From the NCBI RefSeq assembly GCF_037969765.1, contig NZ_CP150207.1, positions 3,527,001-3,591,000 of the forward strand: DNA of 64,000 bases, in the 5' to 3' direction. This stretch comes from Paenibacillus sp. FSL W8-0186. Lineage in GTDB: Bacteria; Bacillota; Bacilli; Paenibacillales; Paenibacillaceae. Under the pieces are notes generated by a model. The model had not been told where the DNA came from and did not search any database. It saw only the letters and a program-made list of their open reading frames with translations. The position numbers and the translations under genes were made by a program. Below, piece by piece: positions 45,155-54,136 of this stretch (the first letter of the stretch is position 1; every line of letters starts with the position of its first letter).

Positions 45155-45882
45155 GGTTCTGCTCCTCTGTGAACCAGCTTATAGCCCAGTCCCCGCACAG
45201 TCAGCAAAAATTCTGGTTTGGCGGGATTCCGCTCAATTCGCTCTCGTATACGGTGAATATGTACCATAACTGTGTTGTCATCCCTGAACGCAGATTCGCC
45301 CCAAACCCGTTCATAAAGCTCGTCTTTTGAAAATACACGATTAGGATGGCGGCATAAAAATAAAAGCAGCTGAAAAACTTGGGCCGGGCAGTCAACAGCA
45401 CTACCGTTTACCGTAAGCTCCTTGGCGGTCCCATCCACGACGAAGTAGCCAAAATCATATATTTCTTGAATTCCCGCCCTCTTTGCAGGCAGAGATCCTG
45501 GCGATCCGGATCCAGTGGTCCTTCTAAGATGAACCTTCAGTCGAGCGATGACCTCTAGAGGATTGAACGGCTTAATGATATAATCATCCCCTCCTATCGC
45601 GAAGCCAGTCAGCTTGTCCAAATCTGTCGAACGGGCCGTCAAGAACAGGATCGGCGCAGCTGTCCATTCGCGAATGAATGGGGCTGCCTCGAAGCCGCTC
45701 TTACCCGGCAGCATCACGTCTAAGATAATAAGATCGTATGATTTGGAGCGGCAGGCCTCTATGGCCTCCTCTGCGCTCTCGACGGAGTCTACTTCGGTAT
45801 AGCCTTCCTTGGCCAATACCGTCTGCAGCAATTTAAGAATTGCCTTCTCGTCATCCACCAGCAGGATTTGGGGCTGGCTCAT
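45151..45882 (-). CDS. OmpR/PhoB-family response regulator
   Basis: 243 residues. Receiver domain (about 1-120) with LLVDDEKAILKLL, phospho-acceptor LIILDVMLPG (Asp) and the conserved FLTARS/IKPF residues. Winged-helix DNA-binding domain (about 145-240) with KDELYERVWG and the IHRIRERIE recognition helix region. It precedes the kinase. GGGAGGAC lies before the start. It probably autoregulates through the TTAACAG repeats upstream. Confidence 0.93.
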   Translation of the reverse strand: MSQPQILLVDDEKAILKLLQTVLAKEGYTEVDSVESAEEAIEACRSKSYDLIILDVMLPGKSGFEAAPFIREWTAAPILFLTARSTDLDKLTGFAIGGDDYIIKPFNPLEVIARLKVHLRRTTGSGSPGSLPAKRAGIQEIYDFGYFVVDGTAKELTVNGSAVDCPAQVFQLLLFLCRHPNRVFSKDELYERVWGESAFRDDNTVMVHIHRIRERIERNPAKPEFLLTVRGLGYKLVHRGAEP

Positions 45883-45958
45883 TCTTTAGTCCTCCCTGTG
45901 CTTCCATATAGTTGTGCTCATTGTAACATATCCTTGCTGTCTCATGGCTTCTGGAACC

Positions 45959-46004
45959 TTAACAGCACCTTAACAGAAGCATAATAAATTTAAGCAGCTG
46001 TTAA
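45959..46004. promoter_or_regulatory. TTAACAG repeats: candidate response-regulator operator
   Basis: TTAACAG at 45959-45965 and again at 45970-45976 (11-bp period, five bases between), plus an inverted copy CTGTTAA at 45998-46004. Direct repeats TTAACA-N5-TTAACA are the PhoP box type in B. subtilis and fit OmpR-family binding. Confidence 0.5.
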
Positions 46005-46088
46005 TCCCCTGTTTTTCTAGCGTTCAACTCCGGCGGCTATAATTACAGACAAAGAGATCAACTCGATGTAGAACAGGAGAGATGCCAT

Positions 46089-47054
46089 ATGAAAGCAAAA
46101 TTGTTAATTTGCGCAGTAGCATTATTCATTTTCACAGGGTGCAGCCTGCCAGATTCACAAAATTCACAATCATCAAAAGATTCCCAGCCATCCGCCGATA
46201 TCTTGGAAAGTATCGATCTGCTCCCCCAGGCTTTGCAGAACGAACATTATAAGCAGGTGTACAACACGCTTAGCCCCGATTTTCAAAGCCAAGTAACTAT
46301 GCAGCAAATCAAAGAGCTGTCGCAATCTTTCTTTGGGGCTAATGATACGTTTGTGATGCAATCAAAGATAGCAGTCAACGGCATGACGGACTATGTATGG
46401 ATCGATCCTTCCTCCAGCAAAGGAATTTCCGCTGTAACAGACCAGAACGGAGTCATATGGGGGCTGCAAATTGTAAATCTGTCCTCTTATCCCGCAACGG
46501 ATAATGATTACACCAAGCAAGAATACAGTTTACCGTTTACAGGGGAATGGCTAACCTTCTGGGGCGGCAGCAACGTGCTCTTCAATTATCACTACGCTTA
46601 CGAGACCCAGCGCTATGCTTACGATTTCATCGTCGTTGAGGAAGGCGGCAGCTATGAAGGGGACCCGGCGGAAAATGAAAGCTTCCATGCTTTCGGACGG
46701 GAGGTGCTGGCTCCAGCGGACGGCATCATCATGGAGGTCGTGAACGATGTGGAGGATAATGCCCCTGTCGGCACCATGAACGAGCAGCAGGCCGCCGGTA
46801 ACTACATTATCATCAATCATCAAGGAGAGTACAGTATTTTGGCGCATTTCAAACAAGGATCGATCAGCGTGCAGGAGGGGCAAAAGGTCAAACGAGGCCA
46901 GACGCTTGGACTTGCCGGCAATTCCGGAAATTCCAGCGAAGCGCATATTCATTTCCAGGTGTCCGATCAACCAAGTCTGGGGAAGGGCAAATCGATTCGC
47001 ATAAAATTTAAAAACGATCTTGACCCCATCAAGGGGCAATTCGTTGAAGGCTGA
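46089..47054 (+). CDS. M23 peptidase-domain lipoprotein
   Basis: 321 residues. Lipobox FTGC (Cys 19), a DUF3887-like region (about 38-120; EHYKQVYNTLSPDFQSQV) and a C-terminal M23/LytM domain (about 190-310) with AFGREVLAPADGII, NYIIINHQGEYSILAH and EAHIHFQV. The two His pairs expected for zinc are kept (HAFG/LAH...HIH region). It is divergent from the two-component genes and probably under their control. A peptidoglycan hydrolase or an LytM-type regulator at the membrane surface. Confidence 0.88.
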   Translation: MKAKLLICAVALFIFTGCSLPDSQNSQSSKDSQPSADILESIDLLPQALQNEHYKQVYNTLSPDFQSQVTMQQIKELSQSFFGANDTFVMQSKIAVNGMTDYVWIDPSSSKGISAVTDQNGVIWGLQIVNLSSYPATDNDYTKQEYSLPFTGEWLTFWGGSNVLFNYHYAYETQRYAYDFIVVEEGGSYEGDPAENESFHAFGREVLAPADGIIMEVVNDVEDNAPVGTMNEQQAAGNYIIINHQGEYSILAHFKQGSISVQEGQKVKRGQTLGLAGNSGNSSEAHIHFQVSDQPSLGKGKSIRIKFKNDLDPIKGQFVEG

Positions 47055-47060
47055 CTACGA

Positions 47061-47104
47061 GAAAAACGCCGGGGCTGACATGGTTCATCCCGGCGTTTTT
47101 CTTG
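47061..47104. terminator. Terminator between M23 gene and acsA
   Basis: AAAAACGCCGGG / CCCGGCGTTTTT perfect stem; bidirectional between convergent genes. Confidence 0.9.
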
Positions 47105-47140
47105 TATTAAATGAATATCGGTCATGCCTATCGTTTGTTA

Positions 47141-48865
47141 TCAATCCTCTATTGTCGACAGATCCCCGGTTGGAAGATTCAGCTCCCAGGCCTTGAGCAC
47201 GCGGCGCATGATTTTACCGGAGCGCGTCTTCGGCAGCTTATCCTTGAACTCGATTTCGCGTGGTGCCGCATGAGCCGACAACCCTTCCTTCACGAAGCGG
47301 GCGATGTCTGCCTTCAGCTCCTCTGAAGGCTCATATCCATCCAGCAGCGAAATGAACGCTTTGATGATTTCTCCCCGCGTCGGGTCAGGCTTGCCGATTA
47401 CGCCCGCTTCCGCAACGGCCGGATGCTCTAGCAGCTTGCTCTCCACCTCAAATGGGCCGATTCGCTCCCCGGAGGAATTGATGACGTCGTCAATCCGGCC
47501 CTGGAACCAGAAATAACCGTCTTCGTCCATATAAGCCGTGTCGCCGGAAATGTACCACCCCGGAACCCGGAAATACTCCTCATATTTTGGAGCGTTGTTC
47601 CAGATTAACCGCATCATGGCCGGCCAAGGTGTACGGATGGCCAGATTTCCCATCCGGTTAGGCGGCAGAATCTTGCCGTTATCGTCGATAATCGCGGCTC
47701 CGATGCCCGGAACCGGCTTGCCCATGGAGCCCGGCTTCAGCGGCATCGATGGGTAGTTGCAGATCAGTTGTCCGCCGGTTTCCGTCATCCACCATGTATC
47801 ATGAATGCGCAGCCCGTATACTCTGTGTCCCCAGCGTACGACCTCAGGATTCAGCGGCTCGCCGACGGATAGGACATGTCTCAGCGAAGACAGATCGTAT
47901 TGGCCGATGATGTCTTCCCCTGCTCCCATCAACATCCGGAATGCCGTCGGCGCACTGTACCAGACTGTTACTTTGTTCTGCTGAATCGTATCATACCAGT
48001 CACCGGGACTGAAGCGTCCTCCGCGCACAACATTCGTAACCCCAAGCAGCCAAGGTGCGAATATCCCGTAGGAGGTCCCCGTCACCCAGCCCGGATCGGC
48101 CGTACACCAGTAAATATCGCCTTCCTTCAGATCCAGAACAACCCTGCCTGTATGATAATGCTGAATCATCGCGTTATGAACGTGGTATACACCCTTAGGT
48201 TTTCCCGTAGAGCCCGATGTATAGTGCAGGATCATCCCGTCCTCGCGGTCGACCCATTGGATTTCGGTCTCCGGTGCGGCCTTCTCCAGCTCGGCCAGCA
48301 GGTCGATCAGCCCCGCTTCCTGCGGAAGATCCTCGCCGACCAGGAACACATGCTTCAGCTCGGGCAGCTCGTTCCGCTTGACGCGATGCAGCAGCGCAGG
48401 CGTCGTGACGATGGCTACCGCGCCGCTGTCCTCCAGCCGGTCCTTGACCGCCGTTTCCATAAAAGCTTCGAAGAGCGGCCCTACGACCGCACCTACCTTG
48501 AGTGTACCGAGTACGGAGATATACAGCTCAGGGCTTCTCGGCATAAAGACGAAAACGCGGTCGCCCTTACCAATGCCATAGCTGCGCAGTACATTCGCAA
48601 ATTTGTTGGACAGCGTACTCAGTTCTTCATACGTATAGGATTCATTCCTGTTCGAATCACTGAACAGCAGAGCCGTACGGCTGCCTTTTCCCGCATCCAC
48701 GTGGCGGTCGATCGCTTCATAAGCCATATTGACGCGGCCCGTATCATACCAGGAGAATTGCTTCTCCACTTCGGCCCAATCGAATTTGGCGTAAGCCTCC
48801 TCATAGTTCCCCAAATTGGACGAGGGGGCTACCTCCGAAATAATCTCACCTTGCAGCTGACTCAT
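47141..48865 (-). CDS. acsA: Acetyl-CoA synthetase
   Basis: 574 residues. Converts acetate, ATP and CoA to acetyl-CoA. Adenylate-forming enzyme motifs: YTSGSTGKPKGVYHVH (P-loop-like), TWWMTETGG, SGDTAYMDEDG and the C-terminal KTRSGKIMRR with the lysine that AcuA acetylates. The ATG at 48865 (MSQLQG) follows GGGAGG. B. subtilis acsA is CcpA-repressed; a cre-like site lies upstream. It is divergent from acuA, encoding its own acetyltransferase. Confidence 0.96.
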   Translation of the reverse strand: MSQLQGEIISEVAPSSNLGNYEEAYAKFDWAEVEKQFSWYDTGRVNMAYEAIDRHVDAGKGSRTALLFSDSNRNESYTYEELSTLSNKFANVLRSYGIGKGDRVFVFMPRSPELYISVLGTLKVGAVVGPLFEAFMETAVKDRLEDSGAVAIVTTPALLHRVKRNELPELKHVFLVGEDLPQEAGLIDLLAELEKAAPETEIQWVDREDGMILHYTSGSTGKPKGVYHVHNAMIQHYHTGRVVLDLKEGDIYWCTADPGWVTGTSYGIFAPWLLGVTNVVRGGRFSPGDWYDTIQQNKVTVWYSAPTAFRMLMGAGEDIIGQYDLSSLRHVLSVGEPLNPEVVRWGHRVYGLRIHDTWWMTETGGQLICNYPSMPLKPGSMGKPVPGIGAAIIDDNGKILPPNRMGNLAIRTPWPAMMRLIWNNAPKYEEYFRVPGWYISGDTAYMDEDGYFWFQGRIDDVINSSGERIGPFEVESKLLEHPAVAEAGVIGKPDPTRGEIIKAFISLLDGYEPSEELKADIARFVKEGLSAHAAPREIEFKDKLPKTRSGKIMRRVLKAWELNLPTGDLSTIED

Positions 48866-49181
48866 TGTTTCATCCTCCCTTGAATCTGTCTTTAAGCACC
48901 CATTAATAAGCAAATTCAAATCATGAAAACGGATACACGTCGGCGGATTTCATAGTGCGGATTAATGCTGTCAACCTAATGGCATAGTTTGAAGCGGTAT
49001 CCACTTGTTCATGAGGGCCAGTGTGTAATTAGTCATGCAGTGTGCAGCGGGATGTCAAGAGTTAATTATGAATGTTTTATGTCGGAATACATTATAACAC
49101 ACGCTTTTATGAGGGGCTATACTTTTCAAATTTTCATTTTTCTGTTATAAGTGAGGGGAACGAGCAAAGGAGGCGGCGAAA
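48866..49181. other. 316-base divergent region between acsA and acuA
   Basis: No gene seen. It contains a cre consensus match (48923-48938), a second weaker one (48988-49003, TTTGAAGCGGTATCCA), two TTGACA elements on the minus strand and a TATAAT near 49095 on the minus strand. Good -35/-10 pairs could not be assigned with confidence. Confidence 0.6.
48923..48938. promoter_or_regulatory. cre site (CcpA operator) upstream of acsA/acuA
   Basis: ATGAAAACGGATACAC fits the cre consensus WTGNAANCGNWNNCW at all 15 positions. Location downstream of the acsA TTGACA element suggests repression by a roadblock. Confidence 0.75.
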
Positions 49182-49814
49182 ATGGAACATCGGAAAACGC
49201 ATATCCGCCATACCGTATCTAGTGGAGGCCGCGAAATCGTCATTGAGGGCCCGGTTTCGCCGGAGCTCCTGCAGCACTTTCAAATGCATGAGGAGCTCGA
49301 TGCTTTTCGCAGACCCAAGGACCAGCATGAGGCGTTGATCGAAATCGCGGGACTCCCGGAAGGACGCATTATCATCGCAAGGGAGCAGGACACAATCGTC
49401 GGTTACGTCACGTTTCATTATCCGGATGAAATGGAACGCTGGTCTCAGGGAAATATGCCCGATCTCATTGAACTGGGGGCGATTGAGGTAGCCAACGACT
49501 ACCGCTCGCTAGGACTCGGCTCGAAAATGATCCGGACAGCATTCGAGCAGGAACAGATGGAGCGCTACATCGTATTTACGACGGAATATTACTGGCATTG
49601 GGATTTGAAAAGCAGCGGACTTAGCGTATGGGACTACCGGAAAATGATGGAGCGGCTCATGAAAACGGTCGATATGGTCTGGTACGCTACCGATGACCCG
49701 GAAATTTGCTCCCATCCGGCAAACTGCCTGATGGTCCGCATCGGAAAAGATGTCCCGCTGGAATCTGAAGAGCAATTTGACCGCATTCGCTTTCAGCAGC
49801 GGTTCATGTATTAA
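49182..49814 (+). CDS. acuA: Acetyltransferase AcuA (GNAT)
   Basis: 210 residues. GNAT-fold enzyme that acetylates and inactivates AcsA in B. subtilis. Acetyl-CoA-binding V-x-x-[YF]R-[SG]-x-G-[LI]-G pattern at NDYRSLGLGSKMI; other parts LIELGAIEV. AAAGGAGG lies before the ATG. It is followed by acuC; no acuB lies between. Confidence 0.92.
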   Translation: MEHRKTHIRHTVSSGGREIVIEGPVSPELLQHFQMHEELDAFRRPKDQHEALIEIAGLPEGRIIIAREQDTIVGYVTFHYPDEMERWSQGNMPDLIELGAIEVANDYRSLGLGSKMIRTAFEQEQMERYIVFTTEYYWHWDLKSSGLSVWDYRKMMERLMKTVDMVWYATDDPEICSHPANCLMVRIGKDVPLESEEQFDRIRFQQRFMY

Positions 49815-49857
49815 TGCTCATGCAGATGATGACACAAGAGCAAGGAGAGTGGCGCCC

Positions 49858-51039
49858 ATGACTGGAAGCGCTTTATTGATTCATCACGATAAAGCCATGA
49901 ATTATCATTTTCACGACAGCCATCCTTTTCATCCCCTCCGGCTTAGATTAACGCTCGATCTTCTTGCCGAAGCGGGTGCGCTAGCCCCTACAGCGATGCT
50001 GACGTCGCGGCCGGCCACAGAAGAAGAGCTGCTGCAGGTTCACCAGCCGGCTTATATAGAGGCTGTAAAAGCGCTAAGCACAAATCCAGGTCCTGATTGG
50101 CTGGAGCGGGCAGGGCAGTACGGGCTGGACGACGACGATACGCCCTTCTTCCCAGGCATGCATGAGGCTGCTGCCTATGTTGCCGGCGGCTCAATTACGG
50201 CCTGCGAGGAGGTTATGTCCGGACGCTGCGATCACGCCCTGCATTTGGGCGGCGGCCTGCATCACGCCCTCTCTGCCAAAGCAGCGGGCTTCTGCGTCTA
50301 CAATGACGTCTCCGTGGCTATCGCCTATGTCCGGCAGCGCTACAAGGCACGTGTGCTTTATATCGATACGGACGTGCACCATGGTGACGGGGTACAGTGG
50401 AGCTTCTATTCCGATCCCGAAGTATGCACCTATTCCATCCACGAGACCGGGAAGTATTTATTCCCGGGCACTGGCTTCGTGCAAGAGAAGGGCGAGCACC
50501 AGGGCTATGGAGCCTGCGTCAACATTCCACTTCAGCCTTATACGGAGGACGCTTCCTGGATGGAATGCTTCGAGCAGTCGATCCGCCGCTTGACGGAATA
50601 TTTCAAACCGGATCTTATCATCAGCCAGCATGGCTGCGATGCGCATGCGCTCGACCCGCTCTCCCATATGCAGTGCAGCATGGCCATCTATAACGAAATG
50701 CCCGCGATCATACACAGTCTGGCCCATACGTACTGCAGCGGGCGCTGGGTTGCCGTAGGCGGCGGCGGATATGACATCTGGCGCGTCGTTCCCCGGGCAT
50801 GGAGCCTGCTGTGGCTGGAGATGACGGATCATCCGCTAAAGCGCTCCCTGAAGCAGCATCCCCGTACCCGGCTTCCCCAAACGTGGATTGAGCGTTGGCA
50901 GGAACAGAGCTCGGTAAGCCTTCCAGCCGAATGGCTCGATGATTTGACCCATTGGGAAGGGATTCCCCGCAGGGCCGAAATCACGGCAAAAAACCGCGAG
51001 AGCCTCGCGGTTGCGCTGCAGGATTTCCCTGAAATCTAA
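49858..51039 (+). CDS. acuC: Acetoin utilisation deacetylase AcuC (histone deacetylase family)
   Basis: 393 residues. Zinc-dependent class I HDAC-fold protein deacetylase that reactivates acetylated AcsA. ALHLGGGLHHALSAKAAGFCVYNDV (His pair) and YIDTDVHHGDGVQ (zinc Asp/His) are conserved, with a further Asp at QHGCDAH. The ATG at 49858 (AAGGAGAG upstream) is used instead of a frame that starts inside acuA. The end carries the hairpin that serves as mtnN terminator. Confidence 0.93.
   Translation: MTGSALLIHHDKAMNYHFHDSHPFHPLRLRLTLDLLAEAGALAPTAMLTSRPATEEELLQVHQPAYIEAVKALSTNPGPDWLERAGQYGLDDDDTPFFPGMHEAAAYVAGGSITACEEVMSGRCDHALHLGGGLHHALSAKAAGFCVYNDVSVAIAYVRQRYKARVLYIDTDVHHGDGVQWSFYSDPEVCTYSIHETGKYLFPGTGFVQEKGEHQGYGACVNIPLQPYTEDASWMECFEQSIRRLTEYFKPDLIISQHGCDAHALDPLSHMQCSMAIYNEMPAIIHSLAHTYCSGRWVAVGGGGYDIWRVVPRAWSLLWLEMTDHPLKRSLKQHPRTRLPQTWIERWQEQSSVSLPAEWLDDLTHWEGIPRRAEITAKNRESLAVALQDFPEI
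50985..51013 (-). terminator. mtnN terminator inside the acuC coding region
   Basis: Minus strand: AACCGCGAG / CTCGCGGTT stem (3-base loop) followed by TTTT, 27 bases beyond the mtnN stop. It lies within acuC codons (KNRESLAV). Confidence 0.8.
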
Positions 51040-51747
51040 TTAACGGTTCAGGCCGGCGACCATCTCGTTTAGAATTTCAAACGAATGCCGGGCAGCGAGC
51101 ACCGTAAATTCGGCGAAATTGACGTCCGCCGTGCCGTCGGCCTTGTCGGACATCGAGCGGAGAATGACGTAAGGCACTCCATTCATATGGCATACTTGCG
51201 CTACAGCTGCCCCTTCCATCTCCACGCAGGCGCCGTCCATCGTCTCGTGAAGCTCGCGGACATAATCATAATCGGAAATAAACTGGTCGCCAGACAGCAC
51301 CTTGCCTACGATAAAGTTGTTATCCTCGCACAGTTTGGAGCAGGCCTCTTCCGCCAGACGGATCAGTTTCTTGTCTGCCGGAAAATCCGATACGTCCTGA
51401 TAAGGAATTATACCGCGGGCAAAGCCGAGCGGCGTAACGTCCATGTCATGCTGCTGGCATGAAGAGGAAATCACGATATCCCCGATGTTAAGCTCGGGGT
51501 GAACCGCACCTGCCACTCCTGTAAATAGTATCGTGTCTGCTCCGAACCGATCCACCAGCACCTGTGTCGTTGCAGCGGCATTGACTTTGCCGACGCCCGA
51601 CTTGCATACGACAACCTCTTTGCCGTGCAGCTGCCCGGTTACAAAGCTGATTCCGGCATGTATGACGGTATTCTGCCCCTCTACCTGCTCCAGCAGCAGA
51701 GCGATTTCTTCATCCATGGCGCCCATCAGCCCGATTGTTGCGGCCAT
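51040..51747 (-). CDS. mtnN: 5'-methylthioadenosine/S-adenosylhomocysteine nucleosidase
   Basis: 235 residues. Splits the glycosidic bond of MTA and SAH, salvaging methionine and removing an inhibitor. Family motifs: MGAMDEEIALL, GVGKVNAAATTQ, VDVTPLGF-like region and FVEMEGAAVAQV / SDKADG. The stop codon abuts that of acuC with no bases between. ATG 51747 behind GGAGGAG. Confidence 0.95.
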   Translation of the reverse strand: MAATIGLMGAMDEEIALLLEQVEGQNTVIHAGISFVTGQLHGKEVVVCKSGVGKVNAAATTQVLVDRFGADTILFTGVAGAVHPELNIGDIVISSSCQQHDMDVTPLGFARGIIPYQDVSDFPADKKLIRLAEEACSKLCEDNNFIVGKVLSGDQFISDYDYVRELHETMDGACVEMEGAAVAQVCHMNGVPYVILRSMSDKADGTADVNFAEFTVLAARHSFEILNEMVAGLNR

Positions 51748-51775
51748 AACGATCTCCTCCTCTTTTTTCCCCTAA

Positions 51776-51801
51776 AAAAAGCTCCTGAGCAGGAGCTTTT
51801 T
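51776..51801 (-). terminator. Terminator after ccpA
   Basis: AAGCTCCTG / CAGGAGCTT stem, two-base loop, T-run on the minus strand. Confidence 0.85.
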
Positions 51802-51873
51802 CCGTATAACCTTTTTCATATATTTGTCTTTAATCTTCTTCTCTATCTATAATTGATGAATCAGTCCAGCCAA

Positions 51874-52878
51874 TTATACATGGCTGACCGACAAGCGAAG
51901 AATCGTCTCATGCGGCAGAATCACCTTCGAGCTCTCTACAGTCTCTTTCTTCATCAATTTCGTCAACAGACGCATCGCTACCGCACCAAGGTCGTACATC
52001 GGCTGTGCGACCGTAGTCAGCTGCGGCCGAACCATCGAAGCCATGCGAATGTTATCCACACTAATAATTGAGAAATCCTCCGGCACTTTGAGACCTTCGT
52101 CCTGAATGCTGTGGATTGCTCCAATCGCCATTTCATCCGTGGCGGCGAAGATTGCCGTCGGGCGCTTCTTAAGACCCAGGAAATACTTCATCGCTTCGAC
52201 ACCGGATTCGTAGCGGTAATTGCCAATCCGCACCAGATCCTCCTGGTACTGAATGCCCGCAGTTTCGAGCGCGCGCTTGTAACCCTGGAACCGCGCATAT
52301 CCGTTGGCAGGATCCTGCAGCGTTCCACTGATCATGGCAATCTCGCGATGGCCATGGCGAATCAGTGTGCTGACAGCATCGAAGGCAGCAGCCTCATGAT
52401 CGATATCAACGGAAGGAATTGTTCCGTTCTCATCGCTCGTCGCACACAACACAACCGGAACAGAGGAGGTCTGGAAAGCCTGCATATGCTCTTCCGTCAC
52501 TGCTCCGCCCATAAAGAGAAGCCCGTCCACCTGCTTCTCGAGCAGCGTGTTGATGACGCGGATTTCCTTCTCCTTCTTCTTGTCCGCATTACATAAAATA
52601 ATGTTATAGTGGTACATGTTAGCGATGTCTTCAATACCCCGGGCGATTTCAGCGAAAATTGAATTTGAGATGTCCGGAATGACTACGCCAACCGTAGTCG
52701 TCTTCTTGCTCGCAAGGCCTCTTGCAACCGCATTCGGACGATATCCCAACCGTTCAATTGCTTCGTATACTTTTTTCCGGGTTTGCGGCTTCACATTGGG
52801 GTTGTTGTTGACAACCCGTGAAACCGTGGCCATTGAGACGCCTGCTTCACGTGCCACATCATAAATGGTAACCGTCAC
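51874..52878 (-). CDS. ccpA: Catabolite control protein A
   Basis: 334 residues. LacI-family master regulator of carbon catabolite repression; binds cre sites with HPr-Ser-P or Crh-Ser-P. Helix-turn-helix (about 3-25; [20 protein letters not shown]), hinge helix [12 protein letters not shown], then the periplasmic-binding-type core ([25 protein letters not shown]). Its closeness to acsA/acuA matches B. subtilis. GTG start at 52878 with GGAGAG. A promoter lies upstream (see separate entry). Confidence 0.95.
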   Translation of the reverse strand: MTVTIYDVAREAGVSMATVSRVVNNNPNVKPQTRKKVYEAIERLGYRPNAVARGLASKKTTTVGVVIPDISNSIFAEIARGIEDIANMYHYNIILCNADKKKEKEIRVINTLLEKQVDGLLFMGGAVTEEHMQAFQTSSVPVVLCATSDENGTIPSVDIDHEAAAFDAVSTLIRHGHREIAMISGTLQDPANGYARFQGYKRALETAGIQYQEDLVRIGNYRYESGVEAMKYFLGLKKRPTAIFAATDEMAIGAIHSIQDEGLKVPEDFSIISVDNIRMASMVRPQLTTVAQPMYDLGAVAMRLLTKLMKKETVESSKVILPHETILRLSVSHV

Positions 52879-52946
52879 ATTCTTCTCTCCATTGCCAATA
52901 GATTTTCACTCATTCATCCCGTAATTTTCAAGCTCCAATTAGGTTT

Positions 52947-52975
52947 ATGATACGACAAAATTTTACTTTGTGCAA
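52947..52975 (-). promoter_or_regulatory. ccpA promoter
   Basis: Minus strand -35 TTGCAC (52970-52975) and -10 TATCAT (52947-52952), spacing 17; about 69 bases before the GTG. Confidence 0.65.
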
Positions 52976-52985
52976 TGTTCGCGCT

Positions 52986-53330
52986 TCATTCGGCTAGAAT
53001 TCCCTCTAGGGCTTCTAAAGTAATGTCGGAATGGGATGTGTGCCAAACGGCTTGTCCGTTTTTGACCAGGATGGCTTGAGGGGACTCATGCTTCACTCCA
53101 AGGCGCTCAGCAGCCGCATCAGAGACAGCCCTGTCTTCGAGAACGTATATCACACCGTAGTTTACAGCTTCGTTGGGATTATGATTTAAGTATGCATCGA
53201 ACTCCCGGTGCGCTCCCGAACTGATGGGACAACGGGTACTATGTTTGAATAACAAAAACGGCCTGTGCGCTGAATCTTCCATAGCCTGGGCAAGCTCTTC
53301 TATGGAAGTTATTCTTTTCAAACCAGCCAT
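52986..53330 (-). CDS. ytxJ: YtxJ bacillithiol-system redox protein
   Basis: 114 residues. Monothiol thioredoxin-fold protein with FKHSTRCPISSGA, where the single Cys takes the role of a bacilliredoxin-type centre. YtxJ is linked with bacillithiol in Bacillales and the gene lies next to ccpA, as in B. subtilis. ATG at 53330 (MAGLKR); a TTG further upstream is less likely. Confidence 0.85.
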   Translation of the reverse strand: MAGLKRITSIEELAQAMEDSAHRPFLLFKHSTRCPISSGAHREFDAYLNHNPNEAVNYGVIYVLEDRAVSDAAAERLGVKHESPQAILVKNGQAVWHTSHSDITLEALEGILAE

Positions 53331-53444
53331 AATATATCCATCCCCTTTTTCCGACAAGGCATACTTAACATTACTCTTTTGTTATCTTAACAAAAAAAAG
53401 ACGTTAAACACAACTCATTGCAGTACTTTTGCCAGAAAGCACCC

Positions 53445-53888
53445 TTAATTTGTTCTTGAAAACTGACTGTTATTTACAAAGTCAGATATTTGAGCCAATC
53501 TTTTGGAAATGTCCTCCATCCAAACCTGGTCTTCCATTCCTTTGGCGCATCCATACACATCCAGCAGAAGGTTAATGCGTTCCTTGCATTTCTGGTCGAG
53601 AAGCGATTCAAAGGATGGTGAGTCGGTCTCGCTCCATGTCCGGTAAATGCCGTACATCACGTCTGCCAGTTCGCTCACTTCATTAAAAAGCACGAGCCCC
53701 TGCTCCCGGCTCGCCTTCAGTTCCCCCAGCAGAGCAAGCAGATCCGGTTTTATGGCCGGAAGCACCTCGTAATGACTGCATTGCTCGCATTCGAATACCG
53801 GTACTCTGTCAATTTCGATAATCCCTTCAAAAATAAGCACTCTAAAATCAAGGCTCATTTCTTGCCCGCAATGACACAGCTTGCGCAC
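53445..53888 (-). CDS. Small Cys-rich protein (putative zinc ribbon)
   Basis: 147 residues. N-terminal CHCG (5-8) and FECEQC pattern (33-37) look like a zinc ribbon similar to YgiT-type fingers. The rest is helical and rich in charged residues (LKASREQG, LLDQKCKERINLLLDVYG). Soluble, no signal. It begins with GTG after AGAGGTGG. Not recognised by name. It lies between ytxJ and the pfpI-type gene without sharing a strand with the latter. Confidence 0.7.
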   Translation of the reverse strand: MRKLCHCGQEMSLDFRVLIFEGIIEIDRVPVFECEQCSHYEVLPAIKPDLLALLGELKASREQGLVLFNEVSELADVMYGIYRTWSETDSPSFESLLDQKCKERINLLLDVYGCAKGMEDQVWMEDISKRLAQISDFVNNSQFSRTN

Positions 53889-54136
53889 AGTACCACCTCT
53901 TCTTACAAATCATTTTCAATTTACTTTTACTTGCCCGCCGTCCGTTGAATGATGTATTCGACCCTTAAGGGATGTTCTCCTTTTCGGGGATGCAAATGCT
54001 TGTAATTTCCTTGACTGGCAAGGAATCTCGCCTAGGCTGCGGCGATGGCCATATGAAAAATAACTTTATTTTTGATACAATTAAAATATCGAAAACGATT
54101 TTCGTCAAGACCGACCGAGAACAGGAGGCGTCCATA

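Noticed and set aside
47876..48883. 335-residue plus-strand ORF
   Set aside because: Lies antisense to acsA, whose motifs are complete. It is the shadow of a GC-rich coding region without ribosome binding site.
53972..54136. N-terminal extension of the PfpI-type protein
   Set aside because: Does not resemble the family; the TTG at 54137 has a good AGGAGG.
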